Program-made: the position numbers and the translations under genes
Notes under the pieces: model-generated
The model's input: only the letters and a program-made list of their open reading frames with translations
Told to the model about the DNA's origin: nothing
Database searches by the model: none
Shown here: positions 47,301 to 54,471 of the stretch, one piece after another
Numbering within the stretch: the first letter of the stretch is position 1
Layout of the letters: each line of letters starts with the position of its first letter
Assembly (NCBI RefSeq): GCF_000306945.1
Contig: NC_018518.1
Coordinates: 3,162,001-3,226,000, forward strand
Direction of reading: 5' to 3'
From: Bordetella pertussis 18323
GTDB lineage: Bacteria > Pseudomonadota > Gammaproteobacteria > Burkholderiales > Burkholderiaceae_B
DNA length: 64,000 nucleotides

Positions 47301-48208
47301 ACCGTGGACTTGAGGTTGTTGTCGTTGCGGCCGACCTGGCCATTCAGGGTCCAGGTTCCAGCCTCCTGCTTGGTGATCGTGCCGAAGTTGCGGATTGCGC
47401 GGCCCAGCGTGCCGTCGCCGGCTTTCAGCGTCAGGCTGTTGTTGCCGCTGCCACCGTTCAAGGATCCGGTGATGGTAGAGCCGCCGTCGAGTATGACGCT
47501 GTCGTCGCCAGCCTCGAACTTCACGTTGCCGACGATGCGTCCGTTGGCATGATTGCGTACCGTCACGCCAGCGCCCGTGGCACTGTTGTTCCGCGTGCTG
47601 CCGATGGCGTTGGCGTAGCCGCCATTGAGCACTGTTTCGATAGTCCCGTAGTTATCGATGGTATTGGCCGCATTGGCGGTATTGGCAGTGACCCAGATTG
47701 CCGCGGCATTATCGGCCCGGATCGTGCCATGGTTGGTGACGGTATTGCCGGCGCCTGACAATCCCAACGCGCTGGACTGCGAAGCGCTGCCCTTGGCCAG
47801 GAGCTGCGCGTTTACTTGGATGGAAATATTGTTATTGCTTGCTGCTTCCAGCGTTTTGGCGTACTGGCCGGACGCAGCAGTATTGACCGTGCTTTGCACT
47901 ACTGCACCGCCCTCGATTCGTACCTGCCCGCTCGTTCCCACACTGATCGCCGCGCTGGCGTTTGTCTCGATGCGCGCCCCCTGATTCACGGTGACGCGTT
48001 CGTTCATCCCGCTCGGTCCACTGCCCACCTTGTTGGTATGAGAGCCGTTGGCGTTGGTGCAAGTGGTAGCACCGTTTGACGTCGTGCAATTGGCCCACGC
48101 CGCCGCCCCCTGGAACCCCAGGGCCAGCGCCAGCAAGGTAGGCGCCACCCCATGTCCTGCCGGCCTGCTGCGGCTGCCCTCGAAAGCCTGGGCCTTTAAC
48201 CGTCTCAT
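41306..48208 (-). CDS. Large classical autotransporter with about 17 passenger repeats
   Basis: 2,300 residues from the ATG at 48208 (MRRLKAQAFEGSRSRPAGHG), preceded by GGGAGAG. Extended signal peptide with cleavage near AAAWANC. Residues about 390-1880 contain 16 full and one partial repeats of roughly 85 residues with the passenger-associated signature GAGTLVLxGxNTYxGGTxV.AGTLQVSRDANLG, forming a beta-helix. A C-terminal 12-strand autotransporter domain follows (from about RGVWARTFGRRFERSAG) and ends in LGLRVAY, the required terminal aromatic. No catalytic serine-protease triad is recognised. Likely a surface adhesin. Member of the Bordetella Bap/Phg-type group; exact name not assigned. Confidence 0.92.
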   Translation of the reverse strand: MRRLKAQAFEGSRSRPAGHGVAPTLLALALGFQGAAAWANCTTSNGATTCTNANGSHTNKVGSGPSGMNERVTVNQGARIETNASAAISVGTSGQVRIEGGAVVQSTVNTAASGQYAKTLEAASNNNISIQVNAQLLAKGSASQSSALGLSGAGNTVTNHGTIRADNAAAIWVTANTANAANTIDNYGTIETVLNGGYANAIGSTRNNSATGAGVTVRNHANGRIVGNVKFEAGDDSVILDGGSTITGSLNGGSGNNSLTLKAGDGTLGRAIRNFGTITKQEAGTWTLNGQVGRNDNNLKSTVKVEGGTLVLRGDNSGATQGGVLQVSAGATADVTAASAMQSISNAGTVQFTQDSNAAYAGVLSGTGSIVKRGGGDLTLTGNNTHTGKVVVEAGSLSVSAANNLGGAGSSVQLKGGALALKKTIVVNRGLTLDSGAQTLIIEPGTTTTWQGQVSGAGKLVTQGGTLVLEHASNTYSGGTEINNGTLRAAHDASLGSGTLALKNSQLAATDSFTATRALTLAGNESIDVAATKILSWNGEISGAGTLVKEGQGTLLLRGTNQQNGGTTVNAGTLQISRDANLGRGALALNDGTLQSTGSFATSRAATLRGQATMEVDASHTVTWNGELSGGGMLRKSGQGTLVLAGANTYSGGTVVEAGALRAGHEDNLGRGAITLQGGDLLAGGSFSSNRDLTLVRGSLDVARDATLTWSGAISGAGDLVKKGDGRLTLTGVNEYAGQTVLRGGKLRVARDENLGRGALVLEDNTVFESMGSHAATRQVTLKGAPKVETLDGTTLEWRGTVDGDGKLYKQGGGTLVLSGNNTYAKGVEVWGGVVQVSRDQNLGAANGAVTLNGGGLAANGDFTSNRQLELTAGAKAIDVAAGKDVTWRGVVNGAGALTKAGDGTLALAGANTYTGGTRLQGGTVQVSRDNNLGQAAGAVTFDGGRLANTGSFATARTATLNKAGQIDTDRGTTLTWNGAIGGKGELRKQGAGTLVLGGANTYQGDTRVEAGTLQVSADANLGQGAVHLHDSRLATTGTFATSRRLELTGRGAVQAAAAATLDWRGTVAGAGTLVKEGAGTLVLAGDNQHAGGTEVRAGTLQVSRATNLGPGALALENAALATTASFTATQAATLTGNAAIDTAAGTTLGWEGAIGGTGSLHKKGEGKLVLVKDNHHDGGTTIHAGTLQVSRDANLGSGQSAVTLDGGALAVSAGFSSGREIVVGAGHGALSVTGGHTLQWQGQVGGAGALTKTGDGTLVLEHDNTHAGGTRITGGVLRVSRDENLGEAHGMLTLDGGTLSTTAGFASRRNATVGNGGGRIVVADAATLDLQGDVAGAGRLVKEGAGTLALGGTNTYAGGTVVEAGTLRVARDANLGGGALTLNNSRLHATAGFATGRDATLSGRASIDTDDRATLQWRGTVNGAGRLVKQGLGTLVLDGDNRYAGGTEVNAGTLQVARDANLGAGDVALNGSSLAATASFATARTATLSGAAAIDTADGATLDWNGLLDGDGALVKQGNGTLALAAANRYGGGTIVKAGAVRIARDANLGRAGTGVTLDGGALATTADLATGRAATLGAANGTLDVAAGTRLDWNGAIGGAGALTKTGAGTLALNHDNQHAGGTLVHGGTLRIARDANLGAAGTAVTLDGGTLATTASLAPERALRVGARNGVLLPDAGTTLDWRGVVAGAGKLTKAGPGTLVLSADNRHGGGTAVTGGTLQVSRDANLGAAAGALTLDGGTLLSTASFASARVATLDAAGGTFVTRDGTRLDWDGAIGGAGGLVKEGAGELRLGNANTYQGPTRIAAGRLAVNGSIASPVTVEQAGVLGGTGRIVGDVANRGVVAPGNSIGALTVAGNYAGTGGSLEVEAVLGGDAAPADRLVLDGGAASGVTPVVVKPQGGVGGLTLRGIPVVVAQGGATTAPGAFRLAQPLVAGAYEYQLLRGAGDGAAAQAQDWYLRTSRVERDKAGRIVKVVPFYRPEVALYAGTPMLMRMVGTEALGSYRERAGQPGAAAPEAGAAARRGVWARTFGRRFERSAGSEAAPSFNGSLAGMQLGADLYTRRSATRHADAFGVFGGYATARGDVRGLARGEIQAVGTSTLRAAQLGAYWTHTGPSGWYVDTVLAGTRYKQQTSSSAHVGATSRGWGMMASVEAGYPWQLNPRWQIEPQAQLVYQQLGIANGADRVSSVSYKTPDALTGRLGTRLAGQYAYGKAQLRPFMGVSLLHDFTGADTVTFAGVHSVRASRQNTAVDLKAGVDTQLGKSVGLWGQVGYGKSVGSGDGSDRGWSANLGLRVAY
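42770..47110 (-). repeat. Tandem passenger repeats of the autotransporter
   Basis: About 17 units of 250-270 bp. Many units share long near-identical DNA stretches (for example the segment encoding SRDANLG / ARDANLG and the following LDGGTL), so recombination between units could change the protein length. The last unit (ELRLGNANTYQGPTRIAAGR) is divergent and leads into the linker before the translocator domain. Confidence 0.85.
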
Positions 48209-48654
48209 GATCTCTCCCGCGAAATGAAATGTATGGGCGTACGCAGGGATCACACCACGACGCTGGTAAGGTTTATGGATGAAGCAAGAGGGATAAAGCG
48301 GCCACGCAGCGAATTGGTCGGTACGGCCGTGGCGATCTGACGCGGTCAGTGGCCGTGCACGTGCGTGGCGACGGAAACCAGACAGGAATTCGTAGTCTTC
48401 CCAGCTTGCTTGCCAGTGACTACTGGCACCGGAAATCAAGAAATCCTAGGGAGATTCGGCATCGAAAGATGCAGGCGCCATCAGCTTAGTCGAGTAGGAA
48501 TTATCTCGACCTAATAGTACATTGCGTTTGAAAAAATCGCCTGCGCCCGGCGCGATGCCGGACAGCGTCTGGATGACGCGATGCGTGGAACGCGCGTTCG
48601 CGCGCCTGTCGTGCGGATTTGCCGGAGCGGCAACGCGCCCCGGCCGAGGTGCTG
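48209..48654. other. 446-bp spacer upstream of the autotransporter gene
   Basis: No gene seen. It should contain the autotransporter promoter. An inverted repeat GTCGAG - N10 - CTCGAC lies at 48489-48510. Minus-strand ATTCCTA within it is one mismatch from the BvgA heptamer TTTCCTA. A CCCTAGG palindrome is near 48447-48453. These are candidates only. Confidence 0.4.
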
Positions 48655-48786
48655 CTACTGCGCCTTCTCCTGGATTTTTTCGCCGCCGCGCTCGATGTCC
48701 TTGCCGGCGCCCGACATGGTGTTGCAGCCCGCCAGCGCGACGAGCGTGATGGCGGCAAGCAGGGCCGCCCGGATACGGTTGTTCAT
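48655..48786 (-). CDS. Entericidin-like small lipoprotein
   Basis: 43 residues from the ATG at 48786: MNNRIRAALLAAITLVALAG then CNTMSGAGKDIERGGEKIQE. The lipobox LAGC and the motif CNTxxGxGkDixxxGexi are characteristic of entericidin A/B-type lipoproteins anchored in the cell envelope. A GGAGCC ribosome site precedes the start (minus strand, CAAGGAGCCAATC). In E. coli these form a toxin/antidote pair; only one convincing member is here. Confidence 0.85.
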   Translation of the reverse strand: MNNRIRAALLAAITLVALAGCNTMSGAGKDIERGGEKIQEKAQ

Positions 48787-48817
48787 GATTGGCTCCTTGT
48801 CGTGGAATGGGTCGCGG

Positions 48818-48907
48818 CTACTTGCCGTAGCGCATCTCGGCGTCCGTCTCGCGCTGGTCCCGAGCATCGCCCGATACGGCGGCAAGGGCATGGATGCAGG
48901 TCTTCAT
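48818..48907 (-). CDS. Possible 29-residue ORF upstream of entericidin-like gene
   Basis: ATG at 48907 with a good GAGGAAG ribosome site; the product MKTCIHALAAVSGDARDQRE ends ETDAEMRYGK. Lies 31 bp upstream of the entericidin-like gene on the same strand. No family recognised. It may be a translated leader or chance; it starts like a signal peptide but lacks a hydrophobic core. Confidence 0.3.
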   Translation of the reverse strand: MKTCIHALAAVSGDARDQRETDAEMRYGK

Positions 48908-49051
48908 GTTGTCTTCCTCGGATAGGTAAAAAGGCGCACGCATGCCGCTTGCCGTGCAGGCGATCGGCCTGTGCGCCAACGCCCCAGCAAGCGGCGTGCC
49001 CGACGCTCGCGGAAGATCCGCGATCCGGCGACGGCTATCGAGCGCCGGCGT

Positions 49052-49258
49052 TCACTGCCGTCTGGGCGCAACCAACGGATCGAACTCCCCGCGCGCGATG
49101 GTCTCGACAATGGCGGCGCGTTGCTCGGCCGCGCGCTTGAGGTTGGCGACGGTGGGTTTCATGCGCAGGCGCCGCACGCAAGTCCTGCCCTGGTAGACGA
49201 AGCTGATTTCGATCGAGGATTCGGATGCGGGCCGCACGCCTTCGAACTTGCCGCTCAT
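49052..49258 (-). CDS. 68-residue integrase Arm-domain-like protein
   Basis: MSGKFEGVRPASESSIEISF at the N-terminus, then VYQGRTCVRRLRMKPTVANL and AIVETIARGEFDPLV: the arm-type DNA-binding domain found at the N-terminus of tyrosine (phage) integrases. The catalytic domain is absent; the ORF stops after about 68 residues. Its ATG overlaps the TGA of the LysR gene (ATGA), so translation would be coupled. Either a degraded prophage integrase or a stand-alone DNA-binding microprotein. Confidence 0.7.
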   Translation of the reverse strand: MSGKFEGVRPASESSIEISFVYQGRTCVRRLRMKPTVANLKRAAEQRAAIVETIARGEFDPLVAPRRQ

Positions 49259-50170
49259 GCGTGCCCCGCCTGTTCGTCGAAGCATTCGAGCAGCGCCTTG
49301 ACGCGGGCGCTGCGGCCCTTGCGGCCGGGCACCAGCAGCATGACGGGCGCGCTGTCCAATTGCCAGTGCGGCATGACGCGCACCAGCGCGCCGCGCGCCG
49401 CGCGCCACCGCGCCTTCGGCGTCCCATTGCGAGCGCACCACCAGGCCCAGCCCCTGCTCGGCCCAGGCGCGCGCCACGTTGCCATCGTTGGATACGTAGG
49501 CGGGCGCGATGCGCACGGTCTCGGCCGACTTGCGGCCCGCTGCGCCGGCATCCGCGCGGCGGAAACGCCACAGGCTGGCGTCCTCGTCGTTTTCGCGGAT
49601 GCAGATGCAGCGATGATGGAGTAGGTCGCGCGGTTCGCGCGGCATGCCGTGGTCTTGCAGATACTGCGGGCTGGCGCACAGCCAGCGCTCGTTGTCGGCC
49701 AGCCGGCGCGTCACCCACGAGGAATCGCGCACCGCGCCGATGTGCACGACGGCGTCGGCGTCCTGGTGATCGGGCCAGGGCGTTTCGCGCAGATCGAGCT
49801 GCACGCGCAACTCCGGATGGCGCTGCGCCAGCCGCGCCAGCACCGGCGCGATATGCCAGCGGCCATAGCCGAACGGCGCGGCGACCCGCAGCGTGCCGGT
49901 CAGGCGGCTGTCGTCGCGCCGCAGCGATTCGGGCAGCGCCTGCAATTGCGCCAGCAGGGCGGCGGCCTCGCGGGCCAGGCGCTCGCCTTCGGGCGTCAGG
50001 CTGAGACGGCGCGCGCTGCGCACCGCCAGCGCCAGGCCCAGGCCGGCCTCCAGCTTGCGCAGCCGCATCGACAGCGCCGGCGGCGTCACGTTCAGCGCGC
50101 GCGCCGCGGCGCTGAGCGACGGCGCCTGCGCCAGGGCCGCGGCCAGTTGCAGGTCCTCGATTCTGAGCAT
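49255..50170 (-). pseudogene. LysR-family regulator, frameshifted
   Basis: Starts MLRIEDLQLAAALAQAPSLS with a typical LysR helix-turn-helix (SAAARALNVTPPALSMRLRK) and most of the effector domain (GTLRVAAPFGYGRWHIAPVL, DAVVHIGAVRDSSWVTRRLA). After GLGLVVRSQWDAEGA the frame is lost in a GCGCGCGGCGCGCGGCGCGC repeat at about 49390-49412. The correct ending continues in another frame: GALVRVMPHWQLDSAPVMLL ... VKALLECFDEQAGHA. One- or two-base slippage in the repeat explains it. Divergent from the HAD hydrolase gene, its likely target. Real decay or sequencing slippage. Confidence 0.8.
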
Positions 50171-50262
50171 TCAGTTCTGCTTAACGATTGATGAAGAATC
50201 ATTAAATCATGCAGATGGCTGGCTGTCCTATAGTCGATGCATTCCCCCACCTGGAGCGATCC

Positions 50263-50922
50263 ATGTCCATCGCCACGCCAACGGGCTATCCGCGCGCCGT
50301 CCTGTTCGACCTGCTGACGGGCCTGCTCGATTCATGGACGGCGTGGAACGCCGCCGCGGGCTCGGAGCCCGCCGGCCGCGCCTGGCGCGCCGAATACCTG
50401 CGCCTGGCGTACGGCTGCGGGCGCTATGTTCCCTACGAGCAACTGGTGCGCGAGGCCGCGCGCGCCACCGGCCTGCCCGAGAGCGCGCCCGCCGCGCTGG
50501 AGGCCGGCTGGCATGAACTGCCTGTCTGGGACGACGCGCGCGCGCTGCTGCGGGCGCTGCGTCCGCACTGCAAGCTGGCGGTGGTGACCAATTGCTCGCG
50601 CGACCTGGGCCGCCAGGCCGCCGGCCTGCTGGGCGTCGATTGGGACGCGATCGTGACGGCGGAAGAAGCCGGCTTCTACAAACCCGACCCGCGCCCGTAC
50701 CGCATGGCCCTGCAGGCGCTGCAGGTGCCGGCCGACGCCGCCGCCTTCGTGGCCGGCTCCGGCCACGACCTGTTCGGCACCGCCGCGGTGGGGCTGCGCA
50801 CATGCTGGCACAACCGCCTTGGCCTGGCCCGCCCGCAAGGCGCGCCCGAACCCGAGCTGCAATCCGCGACGCTGGCCGCCGCGCTGCCCTGGCTGCAGGC
50901 GTTCCGGCCTGCCGTCCGCTGA
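50263..50922 (+). CDS. HAD-superfamily hydrolase (haloacid dehalogenase-like)
   Basis: 219 residues from the ATG at 50263 (MSIATPTGYPRAVLFDLLTG) after a GGAG site. HAD motifs: nucleophile Asp in VLFDLLTGLLDSW, Ser/Thr in LAVVTNCSRDLGRQ, Lys in EEAGFYKPDPRPYRMAL and the acidic motif in FVAGSGHDLFGTAAVGLRTC (one Asp visible). Substrate unknown, probably a small phosphorylated or halogenated acid. Followed after 27 bp by a D-threonine-aldolase-like gene, with which it is probably cotranscribed, and controlled by the divergent (broken) LysR gene. Confidence 0.85.
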   Translation: MSIATPTGYPRAVLFDLLTGLLDSWTAWNAAAGSEPAGRAWRAEYLRLAYGCGRYVPYEQLVREAARATGLPESAPAALEAGWHELPVWDDARALLRALRPHCKLAVVTNCSRDLGRQAAGLLGVDWDAIVTAEEAGFYKPDPRPYRMALQALQVPADAAAFVAGSGHDLFGTAAVGLRTCWHNRLGLARPQGAPEPELQSATLAAALPWLQAFRPAVR

Positions 50923-50949
50923 CCCGAATTTCCGATCCATCCGCACACC

Positions 50950-52095
50950 ATGACCACTACCCACGCCCACCCGCTCGATACCCTCGACACGCCCGCCGCC
51001 ATCGTCGACGTGGCGCGCATGCAGCACAACATCGCCCGCATGCAGGACCGCATGAACGGGCTGGGCGTAAGCCTGCGCCCGCACGTTAAGACCAGCAAAT
51101 GCACGCCGGTGGCGCTGGCGCAGCTGGCCGCCGGCGCGCATGGCGTAACCGTATCGACGCTGAAGGAAGCCGAACAGTTCTTCGCCGCCGGCATCACCGA
51201 CATCCTGTACGCCGTGGGCATGGCCGAGCATCGCCTGCCGGCGGCGCTGGCGCTGCGCCGGCGCGGCTGCGACCTCAAGATCATTACCGACAACGCCGGG
51301 TCGGCCCGCGCCATTGCCGACTTCGGCCGTGCCCACGACGAAGTGTTCGAGGTGTGGATAGAGATCGACACCGACGGCCACCGCTCGGGCATCAAGCCGG
51401 AGGAAGCGGCGCTGCTGGCGGTGGGCGCGGCGCTGCATGAGGGCGGCATGCGGCTGGGCGGCGTCATGACGCACGCCGGCTCGAGCTACGATCTGGATAC
51501 TCCCGAAGCCCTGGCCGCCATGGCCGAGCAGGAACGCGCGGGCTGCGTACGCGCCGCCGAGCGCCTGCGCGCCGCCGGCCTGCCGTGCCCGGTGGTCAGC
51601 GTCGGCTCGACGCCCACGGCGCTGTCGGCCGCGCAGCTGCAGGGCGTTACCGAAGTGCGCGCCGGCGTCTACGTGTTCTTCGACCTGGTGATGCACAACA
51701 TCGGCGTGTGCCGCGTCGACGAGCTGGCGCTCAGCGTGCTGGCCACCGTGATCGGACACCAGGCCGACAAGGGCTGGGTCATCGTGGACGCGGGCTGGAT
51801 GGCGATGAGCCGCGACCGCGGCACGCAGAAGCAAAAGCAGGATTTCGGCTATGGCCAGGTCTGCACGGCGGATGGCGCGCCGCTGGCGGGTTATACGCTG
51901 ATCGGCGCCAACCAGGAACACGGCATCATGGCCGGCGGGCCGGCCGGCGAGGATGTGACGACGCGCTTTCCGGTGGGCATGCGGCTGCGCATCCTGCCCA
52001 ACCATGCCTGCGCCACCGGAGCGCAGTTCCCGCAATACCATGCGCTGGAAGCCGACGGCGGATTGCAGGCCTGGGAACGCGCGCACGGCTGGTAG
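50950..52095 (+). CDS. D-threonine aldolase / D-serine dehydratase-like PLP enzyme (DSD1 family)
   Basis: 381 residues. Fold-type III PLP enzyme with the Schiff-base lysine in LRPHVKTSKCTPVALAQL (about residue 44), alanine-racemase-like barrel motifs (GVTVSTLKEAEQFFAAGITD, EIDTDGHRSGI, THAGSSYD, VSVGSTPTAL) and the metal-binding C-terminus MRLRILPNHACATGAQFPQY. These enzymes split D-3-hydroxy amino acids, giving glycine plus aldehyde or an oxo acid. Paired with the HAD gene. Precise substrate uncertain. Confidence 0.88.
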   Translation: MTTTHAHPLDTLDTPAAIVDVARMQHNIARMQDRMNGLGVSLRPHVKTSKCTPVALAQLAAGAHGVTVSTLKEAEQFFAAGITDILYAVGMAEHRLPAALALRRRGCDLKIITDNAGSARAIADFGRAHDEVFEVWIEIDTDGHRSGIKPEEAALLAVGAALHEGGMRLGGVMTHAGSSYDLDTPEALAAMAEQERAGCVRAAERLRAAGLPCPVVSVGSTPTALSAAQLQGVTEVRAGVYVFFDLVMHNIGVCRVDELALSVLATVIGHQADKGWVIVDAGWMAMSRDRGTQKQKQDFGYGQVCTADGAPLAGYTLIGANQEHGIMAGGPAGEDVTTRFPVGMRLRILPNHACATGAQFPQYHALEADGGLQAWERAHGW

Positions 52096-52235
52096 CGGCC
52101 CGCGCCCGCCTGGCTGCCCGCCGCGCAATACGCTATGCTCGACGCGCGCCGCCGTTTTCGCCGGCGCAGCGCCGTACCCAGCGTAGTCACACCCCGTAGT
52201 CACACCCTCATCCTTCCATCATGCGGAGAATATCC

Positions 52236-52571
52236 ATGAGCGGCTACTTTGTACTCAAGGCGAGCGGTACGCAGTACATGTTCAATCTGCACGCGGGCAA
52301 TCACGAAATCATCCTGACCAGCGAACGCTACACCAGCAAGGCGTCGGCGCAGGATGGCATCGCGTCGGTGCAGAAGAACGCGCCCGATGACGCGCGTTAC
52401 CAGCGACTGACCGCCAAGGACGGTTCGCCCTATTTTTCGCTGACGGCGACCAATGGGCAGTCGATCGGACGCAGCGAAATGTACAAGACCACCCAGGCGC
52501 GCGACAACGGCATCGCGTCGGTCAAGTCCAACGCCCCCGGGGCGCCCACCAAGGACCAGACCCAGGCCTGA
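52236..52571 (+). CDS. YegP-like protein (DUF1508)
   Basis: 111 residues from the ATG at 52236 (MSGYFVLKASGTQYMFNLHA) with GGAGAAT upstream. Two tandem copies of the DUF1508 unit: FVLKASGTQYMFNLHAGNHE ... GIASVQKNAP and YFSLTATNGQSIGRSEMY ... GIASVKSNAP. Members are small cytoplasmic alpha/beta proteins of unknown biochemical role. Full length for the family. Monocistronic with its own terminator. Confidence 0.9.
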   Translation: MSGYFVLKASGTQYMFNLHAGNHEIILTSERYTSKASAQDGIASVQKNAPDDARYQRLTAKDGSPYFSLTATNGQSIGRSEMYKTTQARDNGIASVKSNAPGAPTKDQTQA

Positions 52572-52590
52572 GCCGCCGCGTCCACCCATG

Positions 52591-52625
52591 AAAACCCCGC
52601 CAGGCCTGCGCCGGCGGGGTTTTTC
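52591..52625. terminator. Bidirectional terminator
   Basis: AACCCCGCC / GGCGGGGTT stem with A-run before and T-run after; serves the YegP-like gene on the plus strand and the SPFH gene on the minus strand. Confidence 0.85.
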
Positions 52626-52645
52626 ACAAGGGTGCGCTTGCCTGG

Positions 52646-53506
52646 CTACTTGATGCCGATGAACGGCAGGGCCGCGCCCGGCACCTGCGTGGCCGGCAGC
52701 ACGCCGTCCCACTTTTCCACGGCGTTCAGGCTGACCAGGTTGGTATTGGCGACCAGCGCCTCGGCCTTGGCGCGGATCGAGGCGGCCTCGGCCTCGCCGC
52801 GCAGGCGGATGCCGTCGGCTTCGGCGGTGAACTGCTGGCGGCGCGCATCGGCTTCGGCCTTGGCCTTGACCACCTGGATCTCGGCGGTGATCATGGCCGT
52901 CTCTTTCTGCTGGCGGGTGGTCTCGATCTGCACCTGCGCCAGCATGCGCTGTTCGATCGAATGCTCATACGCCTTCGAGAAACCCACTTCCTCGACCTGC
53001 ACGCCGACGATCTGCACCGGCGCGCCGTCCATGGCCGAGAGCACCGCCGCATTCACGTCCACGCCCAGCTTCTGGCGCTCCTGGATGGCGCGCACCGCGG
53101 TGTAGCGGCCGAACACATTCTTGACCGCGTCGGGCGTCTTGCGCTCGAGCACGCGCATCTGCAGGTTGCTGATCGTGCCGTACTCGGCGTACAGCTCGGC
53201 CACGTGCTCGGCCGGCACCCGGTAGGTCACCGACACGCGCAGCGTGGCGGGCTGCTGGTCATAGCTATAGGCTTCGAGGTTCTCGAAGATGAAAGTGTGA
53301 TCCCGCACCGACACGGTGCTGACCGAATCGATGAAGGGAGTCTTGAAATCGAGCCCGGGCTCGGAAACGCGCACCAGCTTGCCGTTGCGCAGCACCACGC
53401 CGCGTTCGCCCTGGTCCACCTGGAACCACGAGCTGAAGGCCAGCATCAGAATCAATACAAACAGCACGCCGGCGCCGGCGGCAAGTTTGGCGTTACGCGG
53501 GATCAC
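52646..53506 (-). CDS. SPFH/band-7 (prohibitin-like) membrane protein
   Basis: 286 residues, GTG start at 53506 (MIPRNAKLAAGAGVLFVLIL). One N-terminal membrane segment (about 8-26), then a band-7 domain (QVDQGERGVVLRNGKLVRVS ... VTYRVPAEHVAELYAEYG) and a long Ala/Glu-rich coiled coil (QIETTRQQKETAMITAEIQV, RLRGEAEAASIRAKAEALVA). Prohibitin-like proteins form rings at the inner membrane that organise proteases such as FtsH. Its GTG overlaps the stop of the 39-residue membrane ORF upstream (GTGA), implying coupled translation. Confidence 0.92.
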   Translation of the reverse strand: MIPRNAKLAAGAGVLFVLILMLAFSSWFQVDQGERGVVLRNGKLVRVSEPGLDFKTPFIDSVSTVSVRDHTFIFENLEAYSYDQQPATLRVSVTYRVPAEHVAELYAEYGTISNLQMRVLERKTPDAVKNVFGRYTAVRAIQERQKLGVDVNAAVLSAMDGAPVQIVGVQVEEVGFSKAYEHSIEQRMLAQVQIETTRQQKETAMITAEIQVVKAKAEADARRQQFTAEADGIRLRGEAEAASIRAKAEALVANTNLVSLNAVEKWDGVLPATQVPGAALPFIGIK

Positions 53507-53622
53507 TCGATTTCTCTCCGTTGGGTTTTCCGGGCCTTTCTATCGGCCAGCACGGCGGCGATGCCGCGCGCCAATAGATAGGCCACCACAGCGGCCCCCA
53601 CCAGGATCAGGAAATACCTCAT
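53503..53622 (-). CDS. 39-residue single-span membrane protein coupled to SPFH gene
   Basis: ATG at 53622 after a strong GGAGGG site; product MRYFLILVGAAVVAYLLARG ... IAAVLADRKARKTQRREIE. One hydrophobic helix (residues 3-26) and a basic cytoplasmic tail. Its TGA overlaps the GTG of the SPFH gene (GTGA), so the pair is translationally coupled and probably works together at the membrane. No known family recognised. Confidence 0.8.
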   Translation of the reverse strand: MRYFLILVGAAVVAYLLARGIAAVLADRKARKTQRREIE

Positions 53623-53769
53623 GGCAAGCCCTCCGAATATTGCGCGGACGCAATTCTATCCGGGGCTTGCCGCAACACACGACAAGATGAGTTGAAACGC
53701 AACAAGAATTGACACCACCCCCCTTCGACGCCGCACGTGGCGGGGGTTCGCGGGCGCACGGCGGCCCGG

Positions 53770-54471
53770 TCAGGCGCCGTCGAGTTCGGGATAGTGGCGG
53801 AAAATGCCGTCGCCAAAGGGCAGCCGGCGGTCGCTGGCCAGGTAGCCGCGCAATTCCGGCAATTCGGCCACGCGCGCATGCAGCGTCATCAGCCGCGGAT
53901 AGCGGTGCATCAGGGTGCGCATGCGCCGCGGAAAGGCATGCAGCAGGCCTTCGACCACGTGATACAGCGACAGGTCGGCGTAGCTCCAGCGGCCCATGTC
54001 GGTGAGCCAGCCGCCCGGCCTGTCCAGCGCCTGCTCGAAGTACTGCATGAACTTCGGCATGCGCGTCTCGCGGAAATCGGCGGCCCGGCGCAGCGCCACG
54101 TCCTGCTGGTCTTCGTAGTAGAGGCCGGCGGCGACCGGATGGTGCACGTCGTGCGCTTCGGCCGTCAGGTCCGCAATGGTGAGCTGCAGCTGGTTGACCC
54201 ACAGGCGGCCGGCGCGGTCCGGCGGCGCCAGGCCGTGCTCCACGCCCAGGAACAGCAGGATATTGGCCGTCTGCGCGATGGTCATGCCATCGGCGACCAG
54301 GTAGGGCGGCGCAAACGGCGCCGTGTCGCGCCGGCGCCGCATGTCGGCCAGCATGTCTTCGCCGGGCTCGCGGGCGCGGTCGCGATACGGGATCTTGCCC
54401 GCCTCCAGCGCCAGCCGCACGAACTCGCCACGGCCGGGTATGCCGTCCCAGTACCAGAGGTCGTAAGCCAT
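53770..54471 (-). CDS. Glutathione S-transferase family protein
   Basis: 233 residues (MAYDLWYWDGIPGRGEFVRL). Thioredoxin-like N-terminal domain with Tyr6/Trp-type start YDLWYWDGIPGRGEFVRLAL and the cis-Pro segment FAPPYLVADGMTIAQTANIL, then an all-helical C-terminal domain (RWSYADLSLYHVVEGLLHAF). This Sigma/Alpha-like layout is common in proteobacterial GSTs of uncertain substrate. Monocistronic, divergent from the ridA-like gene. Confidence 0.88.
   Translation of the reverse strand: MAYDLWYWDGIPGRGEFVRLALEAGKIPYRDRAREPGEDMLADMRRRRDTAPFAPPYLVADGMTIAQTANILLFLGVEHGLAPPDRAGRLWVNQLQLTIADLTAEAHDVHHPVAAGLYYEDQQDVALRRAADFRETRMPKFMQYFEQALDRPGGWLTDMGRWSYADLSLYHVVEGLLHAFPRRMRTLMHRYPRLMTLHARVAELPELRGYLASDRRLPFGDGIFRHYPELDGA

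Noticed and set aside
50332..52203. A 623-codon minus-strand ORF over the HAD and D-threonine-aldolase-like genes
   Set aside because: Both plus-strand genes have clear catalytic motifs; the reverse ORF has none.
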